In this document: positions 28,285 to 39,132 of the stretch, in pieces
Position numbering within the stretch: position 1 is the first letter of the stretch
Layout: the number at the start of each line of letters is the position of its first letter
Origin: Clostridiaceae bacterium
GTDB taxonomy: Bacteria > Bacillota > Clostridia > Lachnospirales > Lachnospiraceae
Reading direction: 5' to 3'
Length of the DNA: 64,000 bases
NCBI GenBank assembly: GCA_902362865.1
Contig: CABIYE010000003.1
Span: 163,191 to 227,190 of the forward strand
Translations under genes and position numbers: made by a program
The notes under the pieces: generated by a model
Databases searched by the model: none
What the model was told of the DNA's origin: nothing
What the model saw: the letters and a program-made list of their open reading frames with translations, nothing else

Positions 28285-28384
28285 ATATTCTATCTTGTCC
28301 ATCTGCCGGGCCTCTGCGGCCGCTTAGGCTATGGGACTGACCCGCTCACCAAGTCTGACCTTCACACTTATGTGTACGTGTCAA

Positions 28385-28458
28385 CGAGCCTGGGGGGATT
28401 CGAACCCTCGACCTACGGCTTAGAAGGCCGTTGCTCTATCCAGCTGAGCTACAGACTC
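28385..28458 (-). tRNA. tRNA-Arg (TCT)
   Basis: 74-nt cloverleaf, anticodon loop CTTCTAA (TCT), acceptor GAGTCTG/CAGGCTC with a T-G pair. The 100 bp between this and tRNA-His holds no further tRNA. Confidence 0.96.
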
Positions 28459-28490
28459 ACAATTCTCAAAACCTGTTCAGGCTTTAAGAA

Positions 28491-28561
28491 AGCGGGTGAT
28501 GGGAATCGAACCCACGTATCTAGCTTGGAAGGCTAGTGTTCTACCATTGAACTACACCCGC
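28491..28561 (-). tRNA. tRNA-Gly (TCC), second copy
   Basis: 71-nt cloverleaf; differs from the copy at 21614 by a compensated base-pair swap in the anticodon stem. Confidence 0.97.
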
Positions 28562-28568
28562 ATAAATA

Positions 28569-28643
<75 letters not shown>

Positions 28644-28681
28644 ACGTTATTCACTTATGCCGTTCTCGCGACACAAGAGTT

Positions 28682-28710
28682 ATTATATATGATGTTCGCA
28701 AGCTTGTCAA
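28682..28710 (-). promoter_or_regulatory. Consensus sigma-A promoter of the tRNA operon
   Basis: On the minus strand, TTGACA (28705-28710), 17 bp, TATAAT (28682-28687): a perfect consensus match at perfect spacing, 39 bp before tRNA-Pro. Confidence 0.9.
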
Positions 28711-28833
28711 CATCTTTTTTTATTTTTCACAGAATAATTGTAGCAGTCCGGCCCGCGCCATTCGCAAGACGCATATACGATACTTCTCCGCTGCTATGCA
28801 GCTATTTTTGCTCATGAAATGGCACTCCACTCA

Positions 28834-28863
28834 AAAGCCCCACTATGAGCAAGCTCACGTGGG
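28834..28863 (-). terminator. Terminator after kdpE
   Basis: On the minus strand, CCCACGTGAGC/GCTCATAGTGGG followed by GCTTTT; 28 bp past the kdpE stop. Confidence 0.65.
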
Positions 28864-28891
28864 TTCAGACCTTTTGACCCTGGCATCATAA

Positions 28892-29593
28892 TTATTCTAC
28901 CCTCATCATTCGATAGCCCACTCCAATATGCGTCTGAATATACTGCGGTGAATTTGGCTGGTTTTCAATTTTTTTGCGAAGCGCCGCCATATAAACACGA
29001 AGTGAAGCAATATCATTCTCCCAGCTGCTTCCCCAAATATTCTGCGTGATATAGGTATGCGTTAAGACTTTGCCGACATTTTTAGCGAGAAGGCAAAGCA
29101 ATTTATATTCAATCGGCGTCAAGTGCAATTCTTCTTCATTTAAATAGGCACAGCCGGCGGCATAATCCACGCGGAGTTTTCCATTGGTAAAAACGGCAGA
29201 CTCAGCAGGAAATTCCTTTTGCATCATCAAAAGACGTCTTTGCGTAACCCGAAGCCTTGCGAGTAATTCCTCGACCGAAAATGGCTTTGTCAAATAATCG
29301 TCTGCACCGGCATCAAGAGCGTCGATTTTATCAGTGTCCTCACTGCGGGCACTTATAACAATGATCGGCATATTCGACCAGGTGCGGATTTTTTCTATTA
29401 CTTCAACGCCATCTATATCCGGCAGCCCCAAATCCAGCAAAACAATATCCGGATTGTGGGAAGACGCTTCTAACACCGCCGCCTGACCGGTAGGAGCTGT
29501 GAGATACCGATAGTCATGTGCCTTTAATGTTGTCGTGATTAGATTTCTTACAGAAGCATCGTCTTCTACAACTAATATAAGTAATTTATTCAT
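28892..29593 (-). CDS. kdpE: KdpE response regulator
   Basis: 233 aa OmpR-type regulator: receiver with VEDDASVRN, phospho-Asp in IVLLDLGLPDIDG, LTKPF; winged helix with HLTPIEYKLLCLLAKNVGKVLTH and SLRVYMAALRKKIE. It overlaps kdpD by 8 bp. It activates potassium-uptake genes when K+ is low. Confidence 0.95.
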   Translation of the reverse strand: MNKLLILVVEDDASVRNLITTTLKAHDYRYLTAPTGQAAVLEASSHNPDIVLLDLGLPDIDGVEVIEKIRTWSNMPIIVISARSEDTDKIDALDAGADDYLTKPFSVEELLARLRVTQRRLLMMQKEFPAESAVFTNGKLRVDYAAGCAYLNEEELHLTPIEYKLLCLLAKNVGKVLTHTYITQNIWGSSWENDIASLRVYMAALRKKIENQPNSPQYIQTHIGVGYRMMRVE

Positions 29594-32438
29594 AAACCTT
29601 GACCTCCCCTATAGGTAATGTAAATGTAAATACTGTTCCATGCGGCAGATTATCTGAAACTGTAATTTCTCCGCCGTGAGCATTAATGATAGATTTGCAC
29701 AGTGACAATCCAAGCCCCAGACTGCGTCGGCTGTCCACAATTTGATTCGCGCCGCTGTAAAACATGTCAAATACCCGCGGCTTCATTTCATCTGGTATAC
29801 CGCCGCCGTCATCTGCTACAGAGACTACCGCCTTACCGCCATGTTTCTCTGTCTTAATTTTAATATGAGAGTTTTTAGGCGTATATTTAACGGCGTTGTC
29901 CACCAAATTGATAATTACCTGCACGATAAGCTTCGCATCCATTTTTGCAAGAAGAAACTCGTCCTCATTTTCAACGGTAATATGATGCTCCACGCTTTTG
30001 CGGTTAATATGATGAAGCGCTTCTGTAATCACATCATCTAGCAAGTCTTCGGATATATGAAGATTCAGCCTGCCTTCCTCAATCCGGGTAACGGCAAGCA
30101 AGTTTTCCACAAGGCCTATCAGCCACATGGAATCATCATAAATATCGGTATAAAGCCGTTTTTTTGTATCCTCATCAAAGGAATCACCATTCGATAACAG
30201 ATTGCTTGCATTTCCGGAAATTGACGTCAACGGGGTCCTCAGATCGTGAGAGATAGCCCGAAGCAGATTTGCTCGAAGCTGCTCGTTTTTCGCCAGAACT
30301 GCAGCTTCTTCTTTCTCACGGGCATTTTTTTCATTTTCCAAAGCCAACGCACACTCTCCGATAATGGACAGCAAAATACTGTTCTCAAATGGATCGAGAG
30401 GTTCTTCCCCCATAACAATTCCAATAACGCCATATACCACGTTGTTGACGCGGACGGCAAGATACAGACATTTTGCGCTGGAAAGCGTTTCGGTCGTAGC
30501 CCCGGCGCGCTTATTATTTTTGAACACCCAGTCGGCAACCGCCTTTTCATTATCAGAAGTATATAGTTCTAAATTTTCATTGGCCGCCGGAAAAATATGC
30601 GGCTCTTCCAGTTTTTCCATATCAGCCAAATAAAAAACAATATCTTTCCCCAATAATTTTATCAACTGATTGGAAGTTACAGATATAATTTCCTTTCTGT
30701 CTTTTGATTGCTGCAATAGCTGATTGGTGTCAAATAGTACTTTTGTGCGATATGCCGATCTTGCCGACTGCTTCGCCTGATTTTTGAGCCGTATAGCAAG
30801 GGAGCCTGTCAAAAAAGCTGCCAAAAACATAATAAGAAAGGTTACCGGATAGCCTTGATCATACGCCTGTAATGTAAATTTGGGATCAGTGAACAGAAAG
30901 TTAAAAACCAAAACACTGACAATGGAAGAAATAAGGCCGTAAATTTGATGCTTCGTAATAACCGCGGTAATAAGCACGCCAAGAACATAAACGGTAATTA
31001 TGTTCGCTTCGGCAAATCCAAGATTATGAAAAACGGTTCCAATCAAACTGGAAACAAGCAAAATCGCAATACACTTTAATATATCCGCAGCAGAAAAAAT
31101 GATAGGATTCCTTTTCTTCCCTTTCTTTAGCCGGTAAACGGCCGCATTGGAAACCGTATCGGGAATAATGTGTACATCCAGATTCGGTGCATTCGCAATC
31201 AGTCTCTCCGTCAAAGTCGGTTTGCTGAACAAATGCCGCTTTACCCCGAAGCTTCTCCCGATTACAACTTTAGAGACGCCGGAAAGTCTTGCAAATTCCG
31301 CAATCTGAAAAGGGACGTCCTCACCGTAAACCGTCTCAATTTGAGCGCCAAGCTGTTCAGCAAGGCGCATATTCGCGCGCAGGCGTTTCACATTTTCCTC
31401 ATTCATTTCAGAAAAATCCGGCGTTTCCACAAACAGCGCTGTGAAAGTTCCTTTGAACGCAGCAGCCATTCTTGCGGCAGTGCGGATAATTTTCGCATTA
31501 GAAGGAGAAGACGAAAGACAGACCAATATATGTTCATCCGTATGATAATCTCCGTGGCGTTTCACCCGCGTGTTCTCCGTCAGAATATTCACTCTATCTG
31601 CACACCGGCGCAGTGCAATTTCCCGAAGAGCCGTCAGGTTTTCTACGGTAAAAAAGTTCTCTACTGCTTGTTTTGCCTGTGCTTCCCTATAGACATTTCC
31701 TGCATTAAGGCGATCTATAAGCTCCTGCGGCTCAATATCTACCAGTTCAACCTGATCGGCGTTATCAAATAAAGAGTCAGGGATTCGTTCCCTCACAAAA
31801 ACTTCTGTAATGGACGCAACTACATCGCACAGGCTTTCAATGTGCTGTACATTTACGGTTGTATAAACATCTATACCGGCGTTCAAAAGCTCCTTAATAT
31901 CCTGGTACCGCTTTGTGTGGCGGCACCCCTGTGCATTTGTATGGGCAAGCTCGTCCACAAGCATAAGCTGCGGTTTTCTTTTCAGCGCCGCATCAATATC
32001 AAATTCGCGCAGTGTAATTCCATTATATTCGATTTCCTTTACGGGAAGAAGTTCCAAACCATTCAAAAGCGCTGCTGTTTTAGGGCGTGCGTGCGGCTCA
32101 ATATAACCGGCCACCACATCTGCCCCCTGATTTTTTGCTATATGAGCCGCTTTCAGCATGGCATAAGTTTTCCCTACGCCGGCCGCATACCCAAAAAAGA
32201 TTTTCAAATGTCCCCTGGTTTGATTTTCTTCTTCAACCCGGATTACTTTTAACAGCTCATCCGGATTTAATCTGGATTCGCTCATACACTCACCTCCCAG
32301 TCCTTCACGTTCTTTCATCTGCAAATCATTTTGAACAAGAAAACAATCCAGCTTTCTCATAATAAAGTAACCCAAAATAAATATAAATACAACTGCGCAA
32401 ATTAAAATAAATTCTTCCATACCGCCGATTTCCTTCAC
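29586..32438 (-). CDS. kdpD: KdpD potassium-sensing histidine kinase with N-terminal membrane extension
   Basis: Up to 950 aa. Core features: KdpD N-domain with Walker A GYAAGVGKTYAML and VDELAHTNAQG, a universal-stress-like domain, four membrane helices (about 440-545), GAF-like region, H-box RAISHDLRTPLTSISG, N-box NLVDNAVKYTP, G-boxes DDGGGIPDE and LGLGLSLCKS. Ordinary KdpD would start at ATG 32285, which has a strong GGGAGGTGAGTGT site. The frame stays open upstream to GTG 32438 and encodes a hydrophobic helix (FILICAVVFIFILGYFIM), with another site before ATG 32420. Two products or a fusion are possible. Confidence 0.92.
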   Translation of the reverse strand: MKEIGGMEEFILICAVVFIFILGYFIMRKLDCFLVQNDLQMKEREGLGGECMSESRLNPDELLKVIRVEEENQTRGHLKIFFGYAAGVGKTYAMLKAAHIAKNQGADVVAGYIEPHARPKTAALLNGLELLPVKEIEYNGITLREFDIDAALKRKPQLMLVDELAHTNAQGCRHTKRYQDIKELLNAGIDVYTTVNVQHIESLCDVVASITEVFVRERIPDSLFDNADQVELVDIEPQELIDRLNAGNVYREAQAKQAVENFFTVENLTALREIALRRCADRVNILTENTRVKRHGDYHTDEHILVCLSSSPSNAKIIRTAARMAAAFKGTFTALFVETPDFSEMNEENVKRLRANMRLAEQLGAQIETVYGEDVPFQIAEFARLSGVSKVVIGRSFGVKRHLFSKPTLTERLIANAPNLDVHIIPDTVSNAAVYRLKKGKKRNPIIFSAADILKCIAILLVSSLIGTVFHNLGFAEANIITVYVLGVLITAVITKHQIYGLISSIVSVLVFNFLFTDPKFTLQAYDQGYPVTFLIMFLAAFLTGSLAIRLKNQAKQSARSAYRTKVLFDTNQLLQQSKDRKEIISVTSNQLIKLLGKDIVFYLADMEKLEEPHIFPAANENLELYTSDNEKAVADWVFKNNKRAGATTETLSSAKCLYLAVRVNNVVYGVIGIVMGEEPLDPFENSILLSIIGECALALENEKNAREKEEAAVLAKNEQLRANLLRAISHDLRTPLTSISGNASNLLSNGDSFDEDTKKRLYTDIYDDSMWLIGLVENLLAVTRIEEGRLNLHISEDLLDDVITEALHHINRKSVEHHITVENEDEFLLAKMDAKLIVQVIINLVDNAVKYTPKNSHIKIKTEKHGGKAVVSVADDGGGIPDEMKPRVFDMFYSGANQIVDSRRSLGLGLSLCKSIINAHGGEITVSDNLPHGTVFTFTLPIGEVKVYE

Positions 32439-32441
32439 AAA

Positions 32442-33092
32442 TTAAATATGAAAACATTTTTGAATGCTCTTGATATCTCCGAGAACAAGCATCGTATCAT
32501 CCTTCGGCAAAGGAGTCTCCGGGCTGATTCTCAAATTCATCACACCGTTATGTTTCAGCGCCATAATATTAATATTATATTTCTTCCGTATGTCTAATTG
32601 ACCGATTGTTTTTCCGGTCCACCCAATTGGCACAGACATTTCAAAAATAGCGTGTTCTTCGTCTAACTCTATGTAATCAAGGATATGGTCGGCGCTATAA
32701 CGAATTGCCGTCCAGTCTGCAAGCTGCCGTTCCGGATAGACAACCTCGTCAGCGCCGTTTCGCAAAAGAAATTTAGCGTGAACATCTCTGGCGGCACGGG
32801 ACACCACCATTTTGGCTCCAAGTTCTTTTAGAAGCGAAGTGGTTTCTAACGAATTTTGAAAATTATCTCCAATTGCTACGATACATACATCAAAATTCCG
32901 AACGCCAAGCGAACTTAAAAAATCCTCGTTTGTTGCGTCTCCGATCTGCGCATTTGTCACAAACGGAAGAACAGCCTCCACACGCCGTTCTTCTTTATCT
33001 ACCGCCATCACCTGATGATGCCGTTCGTCCAGCTTCATAGCAATATGTCTTCCAAACCTTCCAAGACCTATCAGTAAAATAGATTTCATCAT
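32442..33092 (-). CDS. TrkA/KtrA-type potassium channel regulatory subunit
   Basis: 216 aa. RCK N-domain with Rossmann motif LLIGLGRFGRHIAMKL and AVDKEERRVE, then IGDATNEDFL, and a C-terminal RCK_C domain (IGQLDIRKKYNINIMALKH). Peripheral cytoplasmic ring that gates the membrane subunit encoded 9 bp upstream. Placed inside the kdp locus. Confidence 0.92.
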   Translation of the reverse strand: MMKSILLIGLGRFGRHIAMKLDERHHQVMAVDKEERRVEAVLPFVTNAQIGDATNEDFLSSLGVRNFDVCIVAIGDNFQNSLETTSLLKELGAKMVVSRAARDVHAKFLLRNGADEVVYPERQLADWTAIRYSADHILDYIELDEEHAIFEMSVPIGWTGKTIGQLDIRKKYNINIMALKHNGVMNLRISPETPLPKDDTMLVLGDIKSIQKCFHI

Positions 33093-33101
33093 TTTTCTCC
33101 T

Positions 33102-34442
33102 TTACCCTACTGTTATTTTTTCCTGCGGATATTTAGAGCCGTTTGATGCTTTCTCGGAGATTGCGGCGAATATCAATGTCAAACCGCCGACCCTGCCAAA
33201 AAACATCAGGCAAATTAAAATCATATGAGAGACTATGCCAAGTTCCGGTGTGATTCCAAGCGATAATCCAACCGTGCCGATTGCAGATGCTGTTTCAAAT
33301 AAAGCTGTTATTAACGGGATATTTTCTATCCCGCTAATAATCATACCTCCGGCAAGAAACAAAGTAATATACATTAAAAAAATCGTAGCTGCATTTCTTA
33401 TCGTATTGTCAGGAATCCTCCTCTTAAAAAAGTGGGCATGTTCTTTCTTTCGGAACACAGATAATGCGCAGGAAACGAGGACGGCAAGCGTCGTCGTTTT
33501 CATGCCTCCTGCGGTAGAACCGGGGGAACCGCCCGTCAGCATAAGAATTATAATAAGCATCTGCCCAACCTCACTAACCCTCGTCAAATCCGCCGTATTA
33601 AAGCCGGCGGTTCTCGGTGTAACCGATTGAAACAGTGCGGTCCATACTCTCTCAGCAAACGGCATTTGCGAAAACTCAAAAAAATAAAAATAAATTGCGG
33701 GCAAAAGTATAAGAGTGCCGGTTACTGTAAGAATGACTTTGCTTTGCATACGGTACTTTTTAAAATGCCACGTATTGTTCTTTATGTCCTCCCAAGTAAG
33801 AAAGCCTATGCCCCCGATAATAATCAGCGCCATAATCGTAATATTTACAACCGGCTGCACAGAGTAAGAAGTCAATGAGGAAAACGGCTGTTTTACACCT
33901 ATTAAATCAAACCCCGCATTACAAAATGCAGAAACCGAGTGAAACAGTGCATACCAGATCCCTTTAAAAATTCCAAAATCCCTGCAAAAAACAGGCGCTA
34001 AAACAGCCGTCCCGATTAACTCAACAGAAATGGCTGTTTTTAAGATAAACTTCGTTCTCCTCACAATACCGCCAACATTAGGCGCTGCAATCGCCTCCTG
34101 CATTGTACTTCGCTGCATCAGGCCTATTTTGCGTCCCGAAACCGCCGCAATCGAAACGGCAATTGTAACAATCCCCATTCCTCCGATCTGAATCAGCAGC
34201 AAGATGATACCCTGCCCGAACATAGACCAATAGGTTGCTGTATCGTGAATAACCAACCCGGTTACGCAGACTGCAGAGGTTGCAGTGAACAGCGCATCGG
34301 AAAACGAAGCGCCCTTGCCGCTTCGGGCGGCAATCGGCAGCATGAGCATCAGACTTCCGATCAAGATAACAGATAAGAACCCCAAAATAATAATCTGAAA
34401 GGATGTAATATGATAATGCTTTGATTTTTTTCTTTTCTGCAT
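33102..34442 (-). CDS. TrkH/KtrB-type potassium transporter
   Basis: 446 aa, four M1-P-M2 repeats with selectivity-filter segments such as TSAVCVTGLV, HSVSAFCNAGFDL, VTPRTAGFN and ASAIGTVGLSLG. Moves K+ with its RCK subunit (next gene). It has a separate upstream gap of 100 bp that carries a motif also found before kdpA. Confidence 0.93.
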   Translation of the reverse strand: MQKRKKSKHYHITSFQIIILGFLSVILIGSLMLMLPIAARSGKGASFSDALFTATSAVCVTGLVIHDTATYWSMFGQGIILLLIQIGGMGIVTIAVSIAAVSGRKIGLMQRSTMQEAIAAPNVGGIVRRTKFILKTAISVELIGTAVLAPVFCRDFGIFKGIWYALFHSVSAFCNAGFDLIGVKQPFSSLTSYSVQPVVNITIMALIIIGGIGFLTWEDIKNNTWHFKKYRMQSKVILTVTGTLILLPAIYFYFFEFSQMPFAERVWTALFQSVTPRTAGFNTADLTRVSEVGQMLIIILMLTGGSPGSTAGGMKTTTLAVLVSCALSVFRKKEHAHFFKRRIPDNTIRNAATIFLMYITLFLAGGMIISGIENIPLITALFETASAIGTVGLSLGITPELGIVSHMILICLMFFGRVGGLTLIFAAISEKASNGSKYPQEKITVG

Positions 34443-34537
34443 AACTTATATATCCCCGTTATCTTAATTGCTTTTTATACTTCCTTTATTCTATCTTTAT
34501 TGATATTAAATTCGTATAAATAACCCTGCTGCCGAAT

Positions 34538-34555
34538 TAAAATTCTATAAAATAC
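34538..34555 (-). promoter_or_regulatory. Motif shared by trkH and kdpA upstream regions
   Basis: On the minus strand, ATTTTATAGAATTTTAATTC overlaps the kdpC stop and precedes trkH. A similar block, TTTTATAAAACTTTAATTTC, is at 39133-39151 before kdpA. Candidate KdpE-binding site; function inferred. Confidence 0.35.
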
Positions 34556-35147
34556 CATCCAGCATCAAATTAACTTTTAGGACATTTACAGTTTCTTCCC
34601 CAAAGATGCCCAAAAATCTGCCATCCGTACATTCATCAATTATTTTCTCCACCTCATCCTCCGTCATATGATTAGCTTTTGCAATTCTGGCCGTCTGATA
34701 CTTGGCAGCAGCGGGAGAAATATGCGGATCAAGTCCGCTGCCGGAACAAGTGACAAGATCAACGGGAATTGCGGTTTCATCCATCTCCGGGTTTGCTTTG
34801 CGCAGTTTTTCTACTCGCTCTGCAACCAGCGCTTTGTATTCTTCACTTGCAGGACTTAAATTTGACGGCGACGCATACATGAGCGTTTTTCCTTTTTCAT
34901 CCTTATAGGTTGAAACGTCAATATTCATAATTCGTCCCCACATATGCGCGTCATCCGTATATTGCTGTCCTAAAAGCTCGCAGCCATATTTTTTCCCGTC
35001 AACCTCAATGATACTGCCATTTGCCTTATCCGGGAAAACAAGCCGGGCTATCCCCGTTACAACGCCTGTATAAACAATACCGCAAATCACAGTAAAAATC
35101 AGAAAAATAGCAGCCGCTTCCGGTAATGTATTTTTTAATGTTTTCAT
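34545..35147 (-). CDS. kdpC: KdpC subunit of K+-transporting ATPase
   Basis: 200 aa: N-terminal membrane helix, GSIIEVDGKKYGCELLGQQY, PVDLVTCSGSGLDPHISPAAA (hallmark), near-C-terminal VNVLKVNLMLD. Inner-membrane accessory subunit linking KdpA and KdpB. 13 bp after kdpB. Confidence 0.96.
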   Translation of the reverse strand: MKTLKNTLPEAAAIFLIFTVICGIVYTGVVTGIARLVFPDKANGSIIEVDGKKYGCELLGQQYTDDAHMWGRIMNIDVSTYKDEKGKTLMYASPSNLSPASEEYKALVAERVEKLRKANPEMDETAIPVDLVTCSGSGLDPHISPAAAKYQTARIAKANHMTEDEVEKIIDECTDGRFLGIFGEETVNVLKVNLMLDGIL

Positions 35148-35160
35148 CGCCCATACCTCC

Positions 35161-37230
35161 TTAGACCAATCCTAAAACGACTAATAACATATCAATCAGT
35201 TTCACAAAGATAAACGGAGCCGCAAGTCCGCCCAAACCATAAATCAGCAAATTACGTGACAACAGTTTCCCTGCCGGGACCTCTCTGTATTTTACGCCCT
35301 TCAGCGCCAGGGGAATCAATGCAATGATAATCAACGCATTATAAATAATCGCGGAAAGCACGGCGCTTTGCGGAGAATACAGTCTCATAATATTGAGCGC
35401 GGAAAGCCCCGGATACAATCCCATAAACAGCGCAGGTATAATAGCAAAATACTTTGCCACATCGTTTGCAATTGAAAAAGTAGTCAAACTTCCTCTTGTC
35501 ATCAAAAGCTGTTTCCCAATACGGACAATATCAATCAGTTTTGTAGGAGACGAATCCAAATCCACCATATTCCCCGCTTCCTTTGCCGCTTGCGTCCCGG
35601 TATTCATTGCCACCGCCACATCAGCCTGTGCAAGAGCCGGGGCATCGTTTGTTCCGTCGCCCGTCATTGCTACCAAATGCCCTTTCGCCTGAAAATCACG
35701 GATCATTTGCAGTTTCCCCTCCGGGGTTGCTTCTGCAAGGAAGTCATCTACACCTGCTTCAGCGGCAATCGCTGCGGCCGTCATCGGATTATCACCTGTA
35801 ATCATAATGGTTTTGATACCCATTTTACGAAGATCAGCAAATTTCTCTTGAACCCCCTGTTTAATAATATCTTTTAAATGAATTACTCCAAGTATTTTAT
35901 GATTTTTAGCAACAACCAGGGGTGTTCCTCCTTGCTTGGCTATATCCTGCACGATGCGGCTGCATTCTTTAGAATAAATACCGCCCGCCTGGGTGACATA
36001 CGCCTGCATTGCCTCAGCAGCGCCCTTCCGGATTTCATTGCCGTCAAAATTAACACCGCTCATCCGTGTCTTTGCCGAAAAAGGGATAAATGTCATATCC
36101 TTGTCCGCCAGTTTTCTTCCTCTTATACCATATTTATCTTTTGCAAGAATCACAACACTTCTGCCTTCCGGCGTTTCGTCTGCAAGGCTGGAAAGCTGCG
36201 CGGCATCGGCAAGCTCTTCTTCGCTTGTACCGTCTACCGGAATCAATGCGTGAGCCTGTCGGTTGCCAAGGGTGATTGTTCCCGTCTTATCGAGCATCAA
36301 TATATCCACATCTCCGGCAGCTTCAATCGCTCTTCCGCTCATAGCCAACACATTTGCCTGGTTCAGCCTCGACATACCGGCAATACCGATTGCCGAAAGC
36401 AGCGCGCCGATGGTAGTGGGGGCAAGACAAACCAGTAAGGCTATCAGCGTTGTAATAGAAGTGGGATTTTCTATTCCCGCCTGCTTTGCCGAAAATACGG
36501 AATAGGTATAGAGCGCCATTGTAACAAGGATAAAGATTATGGAAAGCGCAACAAGAAAAATCTGCAAAGCAATTTCATTGGGCGTCTTTTTTCTTGCCGC
36601 ACCCTCAACCATCGCAATCATTTTATCAAGAAAGCTTTCTCCTGCTTCGCTGGTAATCCGCAGCACAATCCAATCAGACAATACGGTAGTTCCTCCTGTT
36701 ACGGCGCTTCTGTCGCCGCCTGCTTCACGAATGACGGGAGCAGATTCACCGGTAATCGCACTTTCATCTACTGACGCAGCACCTTCAATCACTTCACCGT
36801 CACCAGGGATCTGTTCTCCCGCTTTCACGATAACAATGTCACCCTTTTTCAACGCTGCAGAAGATACATCTGTAATCTGCTCTTTTCTGTCAACAGAAGG
36901 AATTTTATGCGCCTCTACATCTTTTTTAGAAGCTCTTAAAGAATCCGCCTGCGCTTTGCCTCTGCCTTCCGCGATAGCTTCCGCAAAATTTGCAAATATG
37001 CAGGTAAACCACAAAATTACCGCAATTGCCAGCGTATATCCGCTGGAAGTATCCTTGAAGCCGAACAGAGAAAGAATCCATAATCCGGTTGTCAAAATCG
37101 CGGATATATACACCAAGAACATAACAGGATTCTGCACTTGCGTTTTCGGGCTCAGTTTAATAAATGAATCTTTTATTGCTCTGCCAATCATTTTTCTATC
37201 AGCAAAAGCGCTTTTTGTTGACTGTGCCAT
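35161..37230 (-). CDS. kdpB: KdpB catalytic P-type ATPase subunit
   Basis: 689 aa, usual length. TGES at residues 160-163, phosphorylated Asp314 in MLDKTGT, KGAAEAM nucleotide site, [13 protein letters not shown] and [17 protein letters not shown] hinge. Hydrolyses ATP to drive K+ import through KdpA. Confidence 0.97.
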   Translation of the reverse strand: MAQSTKSAFADRKMIGRAIKDSFIKLSPKTQVQNPVMFLVYISAILTTGLWILSLFGFKDTSSGYTLAIAVILWFTCIFANFAEAIAEGRGKAQADSLRASKKDVEAHKIPSVDRKEQITDVSSAALKKGDIVIVKAGEQIPGDGEVIEGAASVDESAITGESAPVIREAGGDRSAVTGGTTVLSDWIVLRITSEAGESFLDKMIAMVEGAARKKTPNEIALQIFLVALSIIFILVTMALYTYSVFSAKQAGIENPTSITTLIALLVCLAPTTIGALLSAIGIAGMSRLNQANVLAMSGRAIEAAGDVDILMLDKTGTITLGNRQAHALIPVDGTSEEELADAAQLSSLADETPEGRSVVILAKDKYGIRGRKLADKDMTFIPFSAKTRMSGVNFDGNEIRKGAAEAMQAYVTQAGGIYSKECSRIVQDIAKQGGTPLVVAKNHKILGVIHLKDIIKQGVQEKFADLRKMGIKTIMITGDNPMTAAAIAAEAGVDDFLAEATPEGKLQMIRDFQAKGHLVAMTGDGTNDAPALAQADVAVAMNTGTQAAKEAGNMVDLDSSPTKLIDIVRIGKQLLMTRGSLTTFSIANDVAKYFAIIPALFMGLYPGLSALNIMRLYSPQSAVLSAIIYNALIIIALIPLALKGVKYREVPAGKLLSRNLLIYGLGGLAAPFIFVKLIDMLLVVLGLV

Positions 37231-37242
37231 GTCACTACCTCC

Positions 37243-39060
37243 TTACACAATACTTTGGAAAAATTCTGCAATCGGCCCCAGTGCCAGCGCCGGGAAAAAG
37301 CTGAGCGCGCCAACAAGCAGAACAATAAAAATCAGTAAAAACACAAACATTGCATTGGTAGTAGAAAGCGTACCGGCTGTTGTTGCAATCTTTTTCTTTC
37401 CGGCAAGACTTCCTGCTACTGCCAATGTCCCTATAATAGGAAGAAATCGTGCAAATAGCATGACAAGCCCAAGGGAAATATTCAAAAATACCGTGTTTGC
37501 ATTAAATCCGGCAAATGCTGAACCGTTGTTGCCTCCGCAGGAAGAATACGCATAAAGTAATTCTGAAAACCCGCGCGCTCCTCCATTATTAAGACTGTCC
37601 GCAACGCTTGGAACAATAGCTGCTATACCGCTTCCCACAAGAATGGCAACGGGTGTCGCAAGGCATACAGCAACGGCCCATTTCATTTCATACGGTTCTA
37701 TTTTCTTGCCTAAAAACTCCGGCGTTCTTCCCACCATCAATCCGGCAATAAATACCGTTAAAATGGCAAAAGCAAGCATGCCATACAGTCCACAGCCGAC
37801 GCCGCCGAAAATCACCTCTCCCAATTGCATAAGAAGCATTGTAATCATACCGCCAAGCGGCGTATAGCTGTCATGCATAGAATTAACAGAGCCGTTGGAA
37901 GCTGCTGTGGTAAATACCGCCCATGTGGAAGATGCAGCAATACCGAAACGTGTTTCTTTTCCTTCCATATTTCCGCCCGCCTGACCGTCCATAGAAATAT
38001 CTACGGAGCCGTCTTGTGCAAGCTGCGGCGTGGCAAGCTGCTCATTAACAGCAACCACGGCAAGCGCCGCCACAAGGCAAATAAACATTGCCATAAAAAT
38101 TGCTCTGCCTTGTTTTTTGTTTTTTACCGCGCTTCCGAAGGTAAAACAGAGCGCGGCAGGTATCAAAAGCAGTGAAATCATCTCAATAATGTTTGTAAAC
38201 GCATTCGGATTTTCCAACGGATGCGCTGAATTGACACCATTAAATCCGCCACCGTTTGTACCTGTCTGCTTAATGGCAACTTGACTGGCGGCCGGTCCCA
38301 TCGGGACAAATTGTTCTGTCACGATTTCTGCATCCTCAATCACCTGTCCATCCACGGTAACGGTTTCTGTTTCAGGGTCGATTTCTGCATTTTCAAGGAT
38401 TGTGCCATCAGCGCTCACTGCAATCGGTTCTACAAGAGATACCGTTTCAGCGCCCTTCAGATTTTGAATCACACCGCCGCCGACTAACAACAACGAAATT
38501 ACCAAATTAAGCGGAATAAGGATATGAATTACGATCCTTGTCATGTCTACCCAAAAACTTCCCAGGCCGTCACTTTTTACTTTGATAAGTCCCCTAATCA
38601 GCGCAAATAGAACAGCAATACCCGTTGCTGCTGAAACAAAATTTTGTACCGTCAGCCCAAGCGCCTGTGTCAAATAACTCAATGTGGATTCACCGCTGTA
38701 TGCCTGCCAATTCGTATTCGTCACAAAACTGACGGCGGTATTAAAAGACAAATCCCATTTAACTCCCGGCAATCCTTGTGGATTTCCGGGTAGAACACCT
38801 TGTAAAAGCTGAAGTAAAAACAAGAACAAAAGTCCGACACCCGAAAAAGCAAGAACAGAAACCGTATACTTTTTCCAATTCATCTGTTCCTCTTTATTTA
38901 CTCTCAGCACCTTATATACTGCATTTTCGCAGGGTGTAAGGATTTTTGATAAAAAAGTTTTTTCGCCGTTCATTACTTTTTTGATATATGCCCCCAGCGG
39001 AATTGCAAGGGCAACAAGAACGGCAAGATACAATATGTACTGAATTACTGTGCTCATCAC
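37243..39060 (-). CDS. kdpA: KdpA potassium-binding channel subunit
   Basis: 605 aa with about ten membrane helices and four filter-like segments (NTNWQAYSGE, GTNGGGFNGVNSAHP, TAASNGSVNSMHDS, CGGNNGSAFAG). A loop of about 45 residues (about 200-245) is rich in acidic residues. Imports K+ at micromolar concentrations with KdpB/C. Confidence 0.97.
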   Translation of the reverse strand: MMSTVIQYILYLAVLVALAIPLGAYIKKVMNGEKTFLSKILTPCENAVYKVLRVNKEEQMNWKKYTVSVLAFSGVGLLFLFLLQLLQGVLPGNPQGLPGVKWDLSFNTAVSFVTNTNWQAYSGESTLSYLTQALGLTVQNFVSAATGIAVLFALIRGLIKVKSDGLGSFWVDMTRIVIHILIPLNLVISLLLVGGGVIQNLKGAETVSLVEPIAVSADGTILENAEIDPETETVTVDGQVIEDAEIVTEQFVPMGPAASQVAIKQTGTNGGGFNGVNSAHPLENPNAFTNIIEMISLLLIPAALCFTFGSAVKNKKQGRAIFMAMFICLVAALAVVAVNEQLATPQLAQDGSVDISMDGQAGGNMEGKETRFGIAASSTWAVFTTAASNGSVNSMHDSYTPLGGMITMLLMQLGEVIFGGVGCGLYGMLAFAILTVFIAGLMVGRTPEFLGKKIEPYEMKWAVAVCLATPVAILVGSGIAAIVPSVADSLNNGGARGFSELLYAYSSCGGNNGSAFAGFNANTVFLNISLGLVMLFARFLPIIGTLAVAGSLAGKKKIATTAGTLSTTNAMFVFLLIFIVLLVGALSFFPALALGPIAEFFQSIV

Positions 39061-39132
39061 TTAAAATCTCCTCATCTTTTTTTTTGCATTTTATTATCTT
39101 CTGTATTAAAACGGGATTACCAAGCCGCGTTC

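Noticed and set aside
28285..28384. Possible extra tRNA between tRNA-His and tRNA-Arg
   Set aside because: No T-loop or anticodon stem could be formed; only spacer sequence with short hairpins.
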